A stretch of DNA of 64,000 bases, taken from positions 2,046,001 to 2,110,000 of the forward strand of contig JAMPIT010000437.1 in NCBI GenBank assembly GCA_026261815.1. Reading direction: 5' to 3'. Numbering within the stretch: the stretch's first letter is position 1; the number at the start of each line of letters is the position of its first letter. Position numbers and translations under genes: made by a program. Below, piece after piece: positions 12,445 through 24,200 of this stretch. This stretch comes from Monarcha castaneiventris obscurior. Taxonomy: Eukaryota; Chordata; Aves; Passeriformes; Monarchidae. Below the pieces are notes generated by a model, which saw nothing but the letters and a program-made list of their open reading frames with translations, was not told the DNA's origin and searched no databases.

Positions 12445-14757
12445 AACTATTATTAAAATTTTTGATTTTGAGCATTTGGAAACCTCCTGCTCAAACCACC
12501 TCTGTGTTTTCACCATAAATTCGGGATGTTCTGGGAAGAAAGGGAAGAGGGAATGGTGTGAGAACCATCAGGGAGTGGCTCTGGGTGCAGCAGAACCTTT
12601 GAAGCCCTCAGGTCCTGGACACCTCCGGGGGGATTCTGTAGAGCAAACAAACCCTGTGGGATCCTTTTCCATGGAATATTTGCTGTTTTCCAGGAGTTTG
12701 CCTTCCCTGTATCGCTCAGAGCCAGGATTGCTCTGGGCCAGGGGATGAGGCCTGAGCTGCAAGGAGCACACACAGAAAATGGGCAGAAAATCACAGTGCC
12801 AGGGGTTTGTTCCTTGCTGGATTGAGATAAAGAGGAGCAGCAGCACTGAGCAGACAGCCCTCAGGACATTTTTGGGGTTTTTTTTCCCCATTTCTTGAGA
12901 TCTCTTTGCTTTACCATCATCATTATTATTTTTTTTTAGAGGTTAAATTTCCGGCAGAATCCATTTGATTAGCATGGGTAGAATATTTAAAAAAGCTGGT
13001 TTGTTCTCTGTAAGATCTTTTTTTCCCACTCATTTTCTGGTTATTTAACCAGCAGTTCTTTCTCTCCACTTTTTTCTGGGTATTCAACCACCCTAAAAAT
13101 GAGATGTGAACACAACAGAAATAAAATCATGCATGAAGTAAGATTTTTATTTTCATGTAGGACTCGTCCTGTTGGATTCATTCCTCCTTTGTTAGAACTT
13201 GTGTTTCTAAAACATTGCAGGCTGGCAGGTAACTTTTAAAATTTGCTTAAAAGAAGGAGGATTTTATACATGGACATTTTGGAAACAAAACTCAATTCCT
13301 AGAACGAGTGAAAAGCTGAATTTCTCCAGAATTTCTTGCACATGCAGCATCCAAAATAGCTGCGTGAGGATGGAGCAAAGTTGAAATGCTTTTTTCTCCC
13401 CTCTGCTTCTTCACACTTTTATTTTTGAGCTCTCTGCTCTCTCTCTTTCCTGGAAAATTTGTGGGAAATGGAGGAAGGTAAAAAGTGATGAATTCCAGGC
13501 CCTAACTAAAGGTCAGGAGGGCACTGAGTTAAATCCAGGCAGCGAGTTCTTCCCGAAATATTCTCTTATTTTCCAAACAGATTGGTTATGGGGTGAGCTC
13601 ACGTCCTCAGGGGGATTTAGCAAGAAATAGGGATGCTGCAGTAATTCCCAGATATTTCACTCAACTGGGAATTAGGAGTTTTTATTGCATTTCCATGGCT
13701 TCCTTCCCTGCAAGGTGTGACCCAAGTGCTTTCCAAGGAGCTGAATCTGCACCCCACAGCCCACAGGAATTATTTATCCTCTGGGAATTTGGTCACAATT
13801 CTGCAGCCATTCCTGTGTTTTTTGCCTTAAAGAGGCTGTAATTATCCCGTTAATTAATATCCCCCCATTTAGGCACTAATGTTGTTAAGCAGCAGATGAA
13901 GTACAACCATTAATGGTGAACAAGCAAGAGGGAAAAAGGGGGATCAATTCCATGCCCAGCATCCCACTTTATCCATTCCTGCCTAATTCCCTGCCTGCAG
14001 CCAGCAGAAAGCAAGGAATAATTTGACTTATTAATATAATGAAGATCAATGCAATTTGGGAACACAAGGCTGAGGGAACAGCATAATTATCCTTGGTTTG
14101 TTGATGTGAGGAGGAGATTGATTTCAATTAGTGCCTTAAATTGGGGAGGAGCTGCAGAGGAGTCGGGAGCTTTGCTCAGAGCTGGAATTTGTCTGGTTGG
14201 ATTCTTTTGTGGGATTCTTTTCCTCCTTTAATGAGTGACAACAACGTGTCAATGGCTGCGTTGAGCTTCATCAGGAAAATCGAGGGAAGTTGTGGAGTGG
14301 GAACATTCAGATCCCTGCAAACACACAAACATTGTGATAATGTAATAAATAATGAAAAACATTTTTTACCCTGCACCCCTTCAGGAGAAGCTTCTGGGTT
14401 TTTGAGGGGGGAAAAAAAAGCAGCAGAGGCCTGGACTCGAGCTGAAGGTGCCAAAAAGCAACACTTTGCCAGCAGAAACCTCATTAATTTCTTCTTTTTT
14501 CTGGCCAAAGTGTCCTGTCCCTGCTGATTATCCTGGGAATGGCTGAGCCAGGCACGTGGGACTCTGGATCTGCCACATCCCGGCCTCCTGCAGCCTTTTT
14601 CTGTGGAGTGCTCAGCTCCTGTAGGGCAAAACTCAGAGCAGAAGGTCAGGAAAGGAACTTCCATCCTTTCCTCTGCGTCTTTTATTTGCCTTTCAGCGTT
14701 TCTGTTGATAAAAATGAGCTCCCACATCTCTTCCCCAGCAATAATTGGGATTTTGGG

Positions 14758-14819
14758 CATTCCCCATTAGGTTTGACAACTGCACTTGCATTCCCCATTA
14801 GGTTTGACAACTGCACTTG
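14758..14819 (+). repeat. Perfect 31-bp tandem duplication
   Basis: Two identical adjacent 31-bp units begin CATTCCCCATTAGG and end GCACTTG. Complete identity suggests a recent event and a possible polymorphism. Confidence 0.92.
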
Positions 14820-14994
14820 CCCAGTTCCACGCCCGTTTTTGCCAGGATGTTTTCCCTAATTAAAATACTGTCCAGAGGATGGCAGCTCCATACCTGAGCA
14901 CTTCAGGATATCTGAAAAAAGTTCTGAATTTGTGCATTTCAGGGAGGCTGCCTCAGCCTCTGGGATGTTTATCCTGGAGACTGCATGGAAGTGT

Positions 14995-15045
14995 TTTATT
15001 TCCTTTCATGGTTTATTTCCTTTCATGGTTTATTTCCTTTCCTCG
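14995..15045 (+). repeat. 17-bp tandem repeat, three copies
   Basis: Units of TTTATTTCCTTTCATGG are repeated three times. The third copy has two or three changes at its end. Confidence 0.85.
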
Positions 15046-15280
15046 ATTTCCCTGCAAGAAGCTGAGAATTCCAGGTGAAAGCAGCTGAAGTGGAAGAGCA
15101 GCTCTGACATTTGCTGAACTGCTCGGGATTGGGTAGGAGACCTCCCCAAATGTGGTTCTTTACCAGGTCCTGTTCCAGGATTTCTTAAGGAATATGAAGA
15201 TTTAGCAAGGCCTTGGCAATGAAAAAGAGAATTGAAACTCATCCAGGCTTTTGCATCCCAACATTCCCCAGACTGTATTG

Positions 15281-15410
15281 TTTATATTTTTAAATGTTTA
15301 AATGTTTATATTTTTAAATGTTTATGTTTTTAAATGTTTAAAATTTTAAATGTTTAAATTTTTAAATGTTTTATTTTAGATGTTTATATTTTTAAATGTT
15401 TTAAATGTTT
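15281..15410 (+). repeat. AT-rich minisatellite
   Basis: About 130 bp built from variants of TTTATATTTTTAAATG and TTTAAATG. Spacing is irregular (roughly 8 to 18 bp), and the block is almost entirely A and T with one G per unit. It looks like a slippage-grown low-complexity tract. Confidence 0.85.
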
Positions 15411-15831
15411 CTGTCTGAGATTTCTCCCCAGGAAAAGGGAGCTCTCTGGGGTTTCTCAGAACAATTCCCTGCTGTGTTTTTGGCTGTTCAAGTTTGATTT
15501 TCCTCAGTGGTTTGCCAGGTGTGAACCAGGGATGAACGCTGAGCACTGAGATCACTGCTGCCCACCCCTGCAAATTTCTCTGCATTTACCAAGAGCCACA
15601 AAATTCCTGCTGCTCATTTTTATCACCCTGCCTTCGTCCAAATGTTAATTACCCTGAATATCTTGTCTTGTGCTGCTTAATTTTTTGTAGCTGAAAGGCC
15701 CCTCGGTCCTCTCTCAGGTTTTCCTAACTCATCTTCAGTGGCTGCAAAGAAGTTCCAAATTGTTTTGGGGCAATCTGGGCGATTTTGTGGTCAGAGTTTC
15801 ATCATGGAGTAGTTTAGAATTCCTTAGACAG

Positions 15832-16117
15832 AGACTCTTTGCAAGAGCATGGAATGACAGGACGAGAGAGAATGGCTTCAAACGGACAGAGAGGAAGTTT
15901 AGGTGGGATATTGGGAAAAAATTCTTTATTCTGAGGGTGGGGAGGGGCTGGGATGGAATTCCCAAAGAAGCTGTGGCTGCCCCTGGATCCCTGAAAGTGC
16001 CCAAGGCCAGGTTGGATGGGGTTGGAGCAACCTGGGACAGTGGGAGGTGTCTCTGCCATGGCAGGGGTGGAATGAAATGATTTTTAAGCTCCCTTCAAAC
16101 CCAAACCATTCCATGAC
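15832..16117 (+). mobile_element. CR1 LINE 3' region, longer copy
   Basis: About 285 bp in plus orientation. It starts inside the GGAATGACAGGACGAGAG block that lies well upstream of the usual truncation points and continues through AGGTGGGATATTGGG, GATGGAATTCCCA, CCCCTGGATCCCTG and AAGGCCAGGTTGGATGGGG to CCTTCAAACCCAAACC. The terminal repeat is reduced to one degenerate unit. No coding part of CR1 is included. Confidence 0.92.
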
Positions 16118-16439
16118 CTTGCTACTCCCCTTACAAGAAGCTTTTGTCCCTATATCCTTAAAGATGTTCATAATTCGTGTTTTAATTACATTTCATTCCC
16201 CCTGCCCTCCTCCATTTTTCCTCAATGGTGCCCAAATCCAAGAATAATTTATAAGAAACTTTCTTCTGCCGGCAGAACGTTCCTACAGCACACAGAGCAG
16301 GAATTTTCCTTAATCCCACACTGGAAGGGCTTCCTGCCTTTGGGATTTCTCCTGTGGGACAACACTCCTGCTGCTGAAAAAGCTGATTTTGTTGAATTTT
16401 TTTTCCGTAGCCTGATCAAAACAATTTTCAATGTTTTCT

Positions 16440-16680
16440 TGCTGCATTAACAGGCTGAAATTGCTACTAAAAGTATCAGCCAATTAGCAACTCTTTAATC
16501 TCCTGCATTGTTTGTCACCGCGGTGTGACAAAGTGACAGCCTGCCACGCTAATTAGCTGCCTTCTGCGAGGGGAAAATTGCTCTTGTTTGACAAATAATT
16601 CAAGTTAAAGAAGGACAAGGAAGTCTGAAAACAAAGTTATTCATGCAAAGACACATCAGAGAGCACCCGGGGGCTCAGGT
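16440..16680. promoter_or_regulatory. Candidate conserved enhancer, T-box and homeodomain motifs
   Basis: Seen: an 18-bp near-palindrome TGTCACCGCGGTGTGACA (16513-16530) containing the perfect palindrome CACCGCGGTG, a perfect GCTAATTAGC palindrome (16549-16558), an octamer-like ATGCAAA (16643-16649), and several CpGs in a CpG-poor setting. Known: GGTGTGA is a T-box half site, and TAATTA cores bind homeodomains. Inferred: the block may be a conserved developmental enhancer. The same composition could occur by chance, and no cross-species data are available here. Confidence 0.35.
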
Positions 16681-18717
16681 AATTGGTGAGGGGAGGGAGG
16701 ACCTCTCACCTTTTTGTAATAAATCAGAAAATTATTGAGTGGAAGGGATGAGGTGATTTTTAACAGCTTGAAATGAGTGCAGGGTTCAAAGGGTTGCTTC
16801 AGGAGCCTCACTCGATGCTGGGAAAAGTTGAGTTTCTAGAGGTTGTTGGTGTTTATTCAGCTTGAAATCATCTAAGCTAGACCTGAACTCCCTCATGAGC
16901 CATTTAAAGGTGACTTTTCTCCTCCAAACTCAGTGTTCCCATGGAAAACCCCAGGTCTGGAAAGAAGAAAGATTCAGGAGCATCAAAAAGACAGAGGGGA
17001 GCTCCAGAGCTTCCCTCCAAAAATGGTTTTAGAGCTTCAGAGGAGCCCAAATCAGTTTGTGCCCAGTCTGCTGTGAGAAAACTGCTTTGCATCCAGTCAC
17101 AACCTGAGAGTGAGGAGTCCTTGGGGCATTTGTTGTGGTGAAATGAGAAGTTCAAGGGGTTGAGCAAGAATTTTCAACAGGAATCAGAAAGCAAATGATG
17201 ACTTTTGTTGTTTGTGTGGAAATCAAATTGCTTTTGTCATCTTTTTTTTGGAGCTAAAATGCAGCCAACACAATGAATTTGGTGTTTCCAGCTTGTTTCA
17301 AACCTGAACTCCCTGAAAAAAATTCAGAAATGAATTGAGAACCTAAACATCTGCAAAGCTGATTCAGGGATTCTCAGACTTTAGGTGCTGAAATTTGGAC
17401 TAAAAAAAAAAAAAAGTGGCCTTAACAGGCAAATAAAAGCAGTCTGATTTTGGATAACTGGGCAAAGAGGAGGAGTTTGTTTGGATGGATTGAGCTCCTG
17501 TGGGAGTGCAGGTGAACTGCTGCATTCTCAGCTGAGCCCTCCAGTCTGGCAGGACTTGGGAAAGCAGGAAGGCATTCCCGGGAGAGCCACAAAGATGATG
17601 AAAGGACTAACGAGATTGATGACTTGATGGGTGAAGAATTACTGAGGGAGCTAAATATGTATTGCTTGCTCATGTAAATGATGGATGCCAAACATTCCAG
17701 GAGCTCTCCCGAGTCAGTGATGGATTGGGTGGAATGAAGGGAGAGGATGAAAAGAATGATTATCTGCTGGGGTAGCAGGAGCAGTGATTTGGGATGAGAT
17801 CAGCAGGATGGGACCAGCATCTCCTCTTTAGCAGCTGATGCTCACAAAAAAAGCCAAGGCAGAGAAATCTCAGTTGGATAATTATGGATTTCTCTGTCTG
17901 AGGAGAGTAGTTGAAATGCTTGTTTGTCTATGGATGGGAAGGTGGAAAGTAATTAGGACAAAAGTAATTCTTGTAAAAGGTTTGATAATCTGTAGGGCCA
18001 CAGAATCCTTGGTTAATTCATCAGGAGTGCAGATCTAACTGGGGATTTTAGGACATTGGTGTCCAGCTCCGCCCGATTCGGGATAATTTGCTGTAAAATG
18101 TTCCAGCAGGCACAGGATTCCCAGTGAAAGCACAGCCTGCTTGGGATTTGCACCAGGAGGGATTTTGGGTGCCAGAAGTTCACTTTCTCTGCAGGCTGTC
18201 ACTGAATTGTGACATTTGGATCCTTAGAAATCAACACCAAAACTGCCAGGGACACCACTGAGGCCTGCATTGCCCTGCCCCAGTGCGAAGTGAACAGAAA
18301 TCCAAGAAGAAGCTCAAGGATTTTTCCCTGCCAGCCACGAGGATTTTACTGAAGGTGTTGAGCACAAGCGTCCTTGAGCTCAGAGAGAAAACCCCCTGAC
18401 ATATTGATGACTTTTTAATTGTTTAATGAGTTCTGACGCAGTTCTCACCCTCTTTTTTTGATGAACCCCATAGGGTCAGGGCCTCCTGGTCCTGCTGGAA
18501 TCTGCCTCATCCAGCAGCAAACCCAAATCCTGTTTATCAGATTATTTACTGGGAGAATCCACAACCAGCCACACTGAAACCAAATTGTTTTCTTTCCTAT
18601 TTTCCTTTCCCCGTGGGCAATCTGTAGGTGCATAATGTGAAACATGAGCAGGAGCTACTCCTCAGAGTTATTCAGGATTCTTTTCCAGCTTCTGCTCCCT
18701 ATTTTCAGTCCATCACA

Positions 18718-18840
18718 GACCATAATAGGCTATTTGTCACCGCGGATATCTGTATACATAAAAGATAAGTAGGTACTGAATATCTGCTTTTACCAGTGTT
18801 CTGAGCACTGCCAGTGATATATTATTTTCTTTTATCTCCC
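18718..18840. promoter_or_regulatory. Candidate conserved non-coding element
   Basis: The block starts with a 13-mer (TTTGTCACCGCGG, 18733-18745) that also occurs at 16511-16523. It then runs through AT-rich sequence with GATA-type words (AGATAAG, and TTATCTC near the end). There is no transposon similarity. The shared CpG-bearing 13-mer is the main reason for singling it out. Confidence 0.25.
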
Positions 18841-20935
18841 CTGTGTATCTCTGCGTCAGGGGAGTGTCACTGGGTGGATCCCAGTGAAACAGGACGGATT
18901 TTAATCAACTGCTGGGAAAATGAGATATTACACAAGGATGAGAACGGCTGCTTGATAAAAACACCTCTTTAAAAGTAAAATTCCGCAGCGTTCTGGGGTT
19001 TGGCGCCGTTGTCGAGAGCGGCATAAAAATGACATTAAAAAAAAAAAAATCATCGAACTTGAGGTATTTTTCTCAGGGTAGAAAAAGCAGGATCTGTTCC
19101 AGGAAAAAAGAAGCTTCTTGGGACATCCAAGGTGAAAATAGGAATGAATTCACGGAAAGTGCTGTGAGTTAAAAAGGTGTAAAATGAGTGTGAGAAAAAC
19201 CTGTGTGCCGATGTTTAAGAAAATGGTGTTCTACAAACAAAAAGTCTTTGTAAAAGCTCTTTTTGAAGGAAATATTTTGCTTCCATTCTCCTTAGGGAAT
19301 CTGCTCTGGAGCTGGAAAACTTCCAGTACTTTCTAGAAAAATCTACCCACAAATTGAAATAATGATGATTTGCTTCTAGCACTTGGGGTTCAAAAGAAAG
19401 GGGTGAATTCAGGAATGGACCAGTTTTCAAGGAATAGTTGGTCTCTTTCCTGAATCCATGAAAATTGCTTTCCTTTAGGCGTTTGGAGAAATCATTGGTG
19501 AAATTTTGTCGCTACCAAAGGTAAAAAGCAGATTTTTTTTTCGTCAGCTTTTGAGCATTCAGGAAGAGTAATGAGTGTTCTCCAGGCTTAATTGGTGTTC
19601 TGAATTCCCCCCAACACAAAGACAACATGGGCCAGCTCCAGAGAAAACAAGTGTTTATTCCTTCAGCTGGATCAGAGCTGCAGTTCTGCTCTTTAGTTCC
19701 CATTTGTGGGAGGAGGAGAGGTCCCTGTTTGACAAAGGAACGAGGAGGGGTCTCTGCAGTGGAGTTTGGCTCAGGACACTTCTCTGGCACTGGAATTCTC
19801 CAGGAGAGCTGTCAACTCCATCCCCCCTGGTGCAGTGAGAAGAACAAAAGCTCTGGGATATAATTTTGAATTTTGTTTACCTTTGTGAGAGGCTCCAGGT
19901 GCTTCTGTTTGCTCCTGATAAGTCTGGGAAGTTTTCGCTGCGTGAGCCCAAAAGCCTGGCTTTGGATCCCAGAAGGATGGGCTCTTTTTTCCTAAGGATA
20001 ATGCACATTTTGCACACGTGGAAGCTGAAAATGCTGGTTTGGAGGTGGTGATTTCCAGCTGTGGAAGGGCCTCTGCAGCCCAGGTTAAACCCAAGGAAAG
20101 GAGTTTCTGCTTTGGGCCTAGTTCGAAATTCAGCGTTTGGTCTGCACAAGTTGTTAAATGATGAACATTTTTTCATACCCAGATGTTTTTAACAATACCC
20201 CAGAGCTGTTTTGCTCTTCTTTCCAACTGTCCAGTACTTCCAGGTGCCTCCTGGCTGTAGGAGGAAACTTTTCCTTTTTAATTAAATCACTGAGATTTAA
20301 CTGGGGGCTAAGAGCTCAGAAAGGATTTGTTTTCCTGGCAGTCAAGATTGTGGCAAGTCTGACAAAAGCTTAAGCAGGTTTTTAGGGATTCAAACCTTAT
20401 TTTTCTCATTCCCAGGAAGCTGAGCGAGTTATTTTGGGGAGGTGGATACCTTTAGTGTAGTGTTTTTTTGGGTTCTTCCTCCATCCTCTGTGTGTGCTGA
20501 GGACACAAGATTGTTACTCCTTCGTTTGGAAAATTTATGGGCAAATCCATGAGGGGATTGGGAAGCTGTGGGGCTAAACTCAGGCCTGAGGGTTCATAAC
20601 TGAGCTCAGCACCAGTAAAAGAAGTTTACTGTGTAGTATATGATACAAAATAATTCGTGCTAAAATTTTAAAGATTACAGCATTTAGCTGAGGCTGAGAA
20701 AAGCACAAACAGGTGGCTGCAAAAAATGTGCTGTTCAAGGATTTCTGTCTGAATAAGCCCTGAGAAGGAACATTCCAGAGATAAACATTTTGTGGGATTT
20801 CCTCATCTGGCAGAGCTCCAGGATGTGTGTGTATATACAGAAATATGGTTCCAGGATGTATGTGTAAGCAACAATAATATACTTGCACCAGAAACTGATT
20901 CCAACAGCAAAAATCGAATATTGATTTCAGGAACT

Positions 20936-21202
20936 GTCGTCAGATGAGGTGGAAAAAACAGGAAAATCATATTGTTGTATTGAAAAGATAAAACTAACAA
21001 AGAAGAAAAAAGGTATAAAAAGACACCTCAGAGAAGCTGAAATTTGTGAACAGGTGAGATTGGAACTGATAGAGGTCGGAACTCACACCCAGCACCCATT
21101 GCCTGGCTCGGTGTTGCTTTGCTTTGTGGCTCTTTCCGAATTTTATACTTTGATTATTAATAAATTCTCTTTAATTATAATATTGATTGGCTCGTTTATA
21201 AC
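20936..21202 (+). mobile_element. Solo LTR-like element of an endogenous retrovirus
   Basis: The order of elements fits a short avian retroviral LTR on the plus strand. A TATA-type GGTATAAAAAG lies at about 21011, a C/T-rich R-like segment follows, and an AATAAA polyadenylation signal lies near 21160. The U5-like end runs TTGGCTCGTTTATAACA and finishes in CA. The start at TGTCGTCAG (20936) was chosen because LTRs begin with TG, but no target duplication was found, so the 5' edge is uncertain. No internal gag, pol or env sequence flanks it. The family is not identified. Confidence 0.55.
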
Positions 21203-24200
21203 ACCTGATAAAGGGCAGGGAATGAATTGTGAGGGGAAGCAACGTGCTCGACACCCCTGTGGGAAGGGGTCACCCCAGGCAGATCCTCGCCCGGGTTCCC
21301 CCCAGGCAGGTGACCCCAGAAAGCAGCACTTGGAGCAAAACTCGAGGCCAGGCTGTGATTGCAGCCAGAAAAGTCCTGCCAGGTCTGTGGGAGCCCAAAA
21401 TCTCCAGCACTGAATATACGAAACAGCAGCAACCCTCATTTCACCCTTCACAGAGTTCATCATTCCGGTGCAGTGTTCCCCCAGCAGGACACAACAGCAG
21501 CCAAAAGGAAAATAATTGTTTCTCCTTGTACAGGAATGCTCAGAGAAAAGGCCCCTGGGACTCCTCTGAGCAAGTCCAATTTTTCCAACCATATCTAGGA
21601 AGAGTTTTACCATCTGCTTTTAGCACATCATTTATCCAACGCTTAGGCAGAGAGAGAAAATAAAAACCTGCTGCTCCCCTCCTGGGGAAAGGTGCCTCTT
21701 AAAGAGGATGGGTGACCCTGCTGGTCCAATTTGGTCTGGAATTATTGCTTGGATATTGGAAATTCTCTGTGCAGGAAGCAAAGTGAAAAGGCATCAGGAG
21801 CAGAAGTTGTTTTTCCTTCAATTCTTGCTTTTTCCCCCCCTTTATCTGAAACATTTAATAGCAGGTACAAATGATGTATATGAAAGTAAAGCAAGTGAAA
21901 GTAAAGCTTTGTGGCTTGGGATAGCAAGGTAATAATTTTTATTATATTTTACATGTTTAAAGGTGTTTTTGAAATACTGACTGACTTTATTGTGACTTGT
22001 ACAAAAGGAGAAGCAGCACGCTCAGGAAAGGGAGAGCCACGAGCTCTTCATAAACCACACTGAGTTCAGCATATTAAAAAGTGTCCACTCAGATAATTAC
22101 CCTTAATTATTAATTCTTTCCCATGATCAGCTCGGGTGGCAATGGTGCAGAAAAAGCCAAGCTTTGGGTATTTGCAATCTGCTGCAGTTTGGCACCTTCT
22201 GTGTTTACCAGAGACTGATAAAAATGACAAAACAGCTGCTTTTTAAGAAATTGTTTGCATTTTCCCAACTTTTCCAGTCACTTCTTTTAATGCCCACTCA
22301 GGTTTGAGTTGCCAGGTTCTCAACAACCCCCGTGGGCTGATGCAGCTGAATTTTACTGCAACAAACTTTACTTTTTTACTGAAATTTACTTCCTGAATGA
22401 ATCGCAATCTGCTTTTTATTTTCGATTTACTGGAAGTTTTACCAGCCCAACAACTTAGGAACTTTGTGTGACTCTCAGAAAGAAAGTGCAGATTAGTTTT
22501 AAACAAACGAGTCTTGGCTGCCTGGCACAGACCAGCTCAGCAGCAGTGAATTTGCATCAGGATGATCATTAAGGGAATTTAAATGCTTGCGAGCACACTT
22601 TCCCTTAGATATAGGTGGGACTCGGTGTTTTCTCTTTGCCAAAGCTCTGATTTTTTATCCTCTGGGGATTTTTAGCTTTGGAGCTGCTCCTTGCTTGGCT
22701 TTGACACTGGAATCAGCTCAGGCTTGGCTGTTTGGGGTTTTATTCCTGGTTGAACCCCACAGGGTCTGGGATGTGCTGTGGGATTGCAGCAATCTCCTGT
22801 CCCGGGTTCTTTGTTGGCCCCGGGGAAGATCTGGGGGGATTTTTAGCACCTTTGGGATTTTAGTGCTGGGGATGGAGGGCTCAGGGTGAGAGGAATTTTG
22901 CTCTGTCCTTTGCACGTGCAGCGCTTGACAAGCCCCAGGGTCCCTCCTCCTTCCTCTGTCTCTCAAATTAATTTGAATAAAAAGGCTCCTTGTGGTTCTA
23001 CTTTTGGTGGATTTATCCCTTTTTTCTCCAGCCTTTCCTCAGCTGGAGCCTCCAGCAGGGGCGAGACCCTCTTGGATGTTGTGGGAAGCTGGAGGTGCTG
23101 GATAACATAAACATGTCACTTATAATAATTCTTATTATTATTGTTGATATTCTCTTTATTATCACGATGGTGGCGTTGTTTGGGGTGAGATTAAAAGAGG
23201 GAAGGCTGCTGCTCTCTCTGAAGCTGCCCCTGGGCTTTGCAAAGCCAATAAAAGAGATTTTTTCTATCAGCAAGGCTGAGATTTGAGCCATCCTGAGCAA
23301 TTCCTGGAGCAGAAAGGAGCAGGAGGGGACTGGGAAATTTCAGCAGAGTCCAAAATACCAACGCTGGGGCTGTCACACCTCAAAGTGGGGCCTCGTAAAG
23401 GGCAAAAAATGAGAACAGAGAGAATTGCAGAGGCACAAAGGACAGCTGGGCTCGCTGATCTTGGAGGTCTTTTCCATTTTCTTGTCACCTTCAGGTGGGA
23501 GGTGCTGTTTGATTCCACATAAAGAGGTTTTCCACCAGGAAACCGCTGGATAAATTCCCTTCTAAGTAGAATAAATATAAATATCCGTGCACATTCCGAA
23601 TGCTGTTGCCTCGCGCGTTGTCTGTCAGCTAATAAAGGCGTGGTAATTAAAGAGTAGAGCCTAATTTGCATGTCGCCATCCCTAGGGGAAGGACAAAGGA
23701 CTTGCAAGCTATAAATGGGGTTTGAATAAAGGGAAATTTATGCTGTGCTGCAATGGCAACACCTGGGTAGATCCAACTATTTTTAATTTCTTAAAATCTC
23801 CGTATTCTGAGGGAAAAAAAAGGAAATTTGTGAAAAATCAGCCTTTTCCTCCCTTGCACCTTCACTATCTCCAGGCTAAAACTGCCCCAAGCTTCTCCTC
23901 CCTGCTGGCAGTGCAGCTGTGGGCTCAGGGCTGGATGATTTTTGTTGCTCTTAGGTGCAATAGGAATTGAAGTCAAGGTTTAGGAGGCTCCAGGCTCGGG
24001 TAGGAATAAAATATGAGCTAGAAAGAGCTGAGAATTTTCTCTGAGTGGCTGCAAATTTGAGCCTGTCAGTGCTGGGCAGGCTCGTCATTTTCATGTGGTA
24101 TCAGAGATGCTCCTCCCGTCTTTTTGGAGTCACTTAAACTGATAAACTCTGCCTCTCACTTGGAGCACAAAGCTGCCAACATCGATTCTGGGCACCAGGG

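Larger units (their letters stand above)
10940..15831. other. AT-rich unique non-coding DNA
   Basis: No transposon or gene is recognised across about 4.9 kb. The 194-codon frame at 14176-14760 on the minus strand has no recognisable domain and overlaps open frames on the other strand. Small tandem repeats at 11599, 14758, 14995 and 15281 and the palindrome at 12405 are listed separately. Confidence 0.6.
16118..20935. other. Transposon-poor non-coding DNA
   Basis: I recognise no CR1 or LTR here. Open frames are under 110 codons and none looks conserved. Two sub-blocks (16440-16680 and 18718-18840) stand out for dense regulatory-type motifs and CpG dinucleotides and are listed as candidates. 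Confidence 0.55.

Noticed and set aside
14176..14760. 194-codon minus-strand frame
   Set aside because: It has no recognisable domain, frames overlap on the opposite strand, and a low-complexity Lys run is encoded by a poly-T stretch. It is probably a chance frame.
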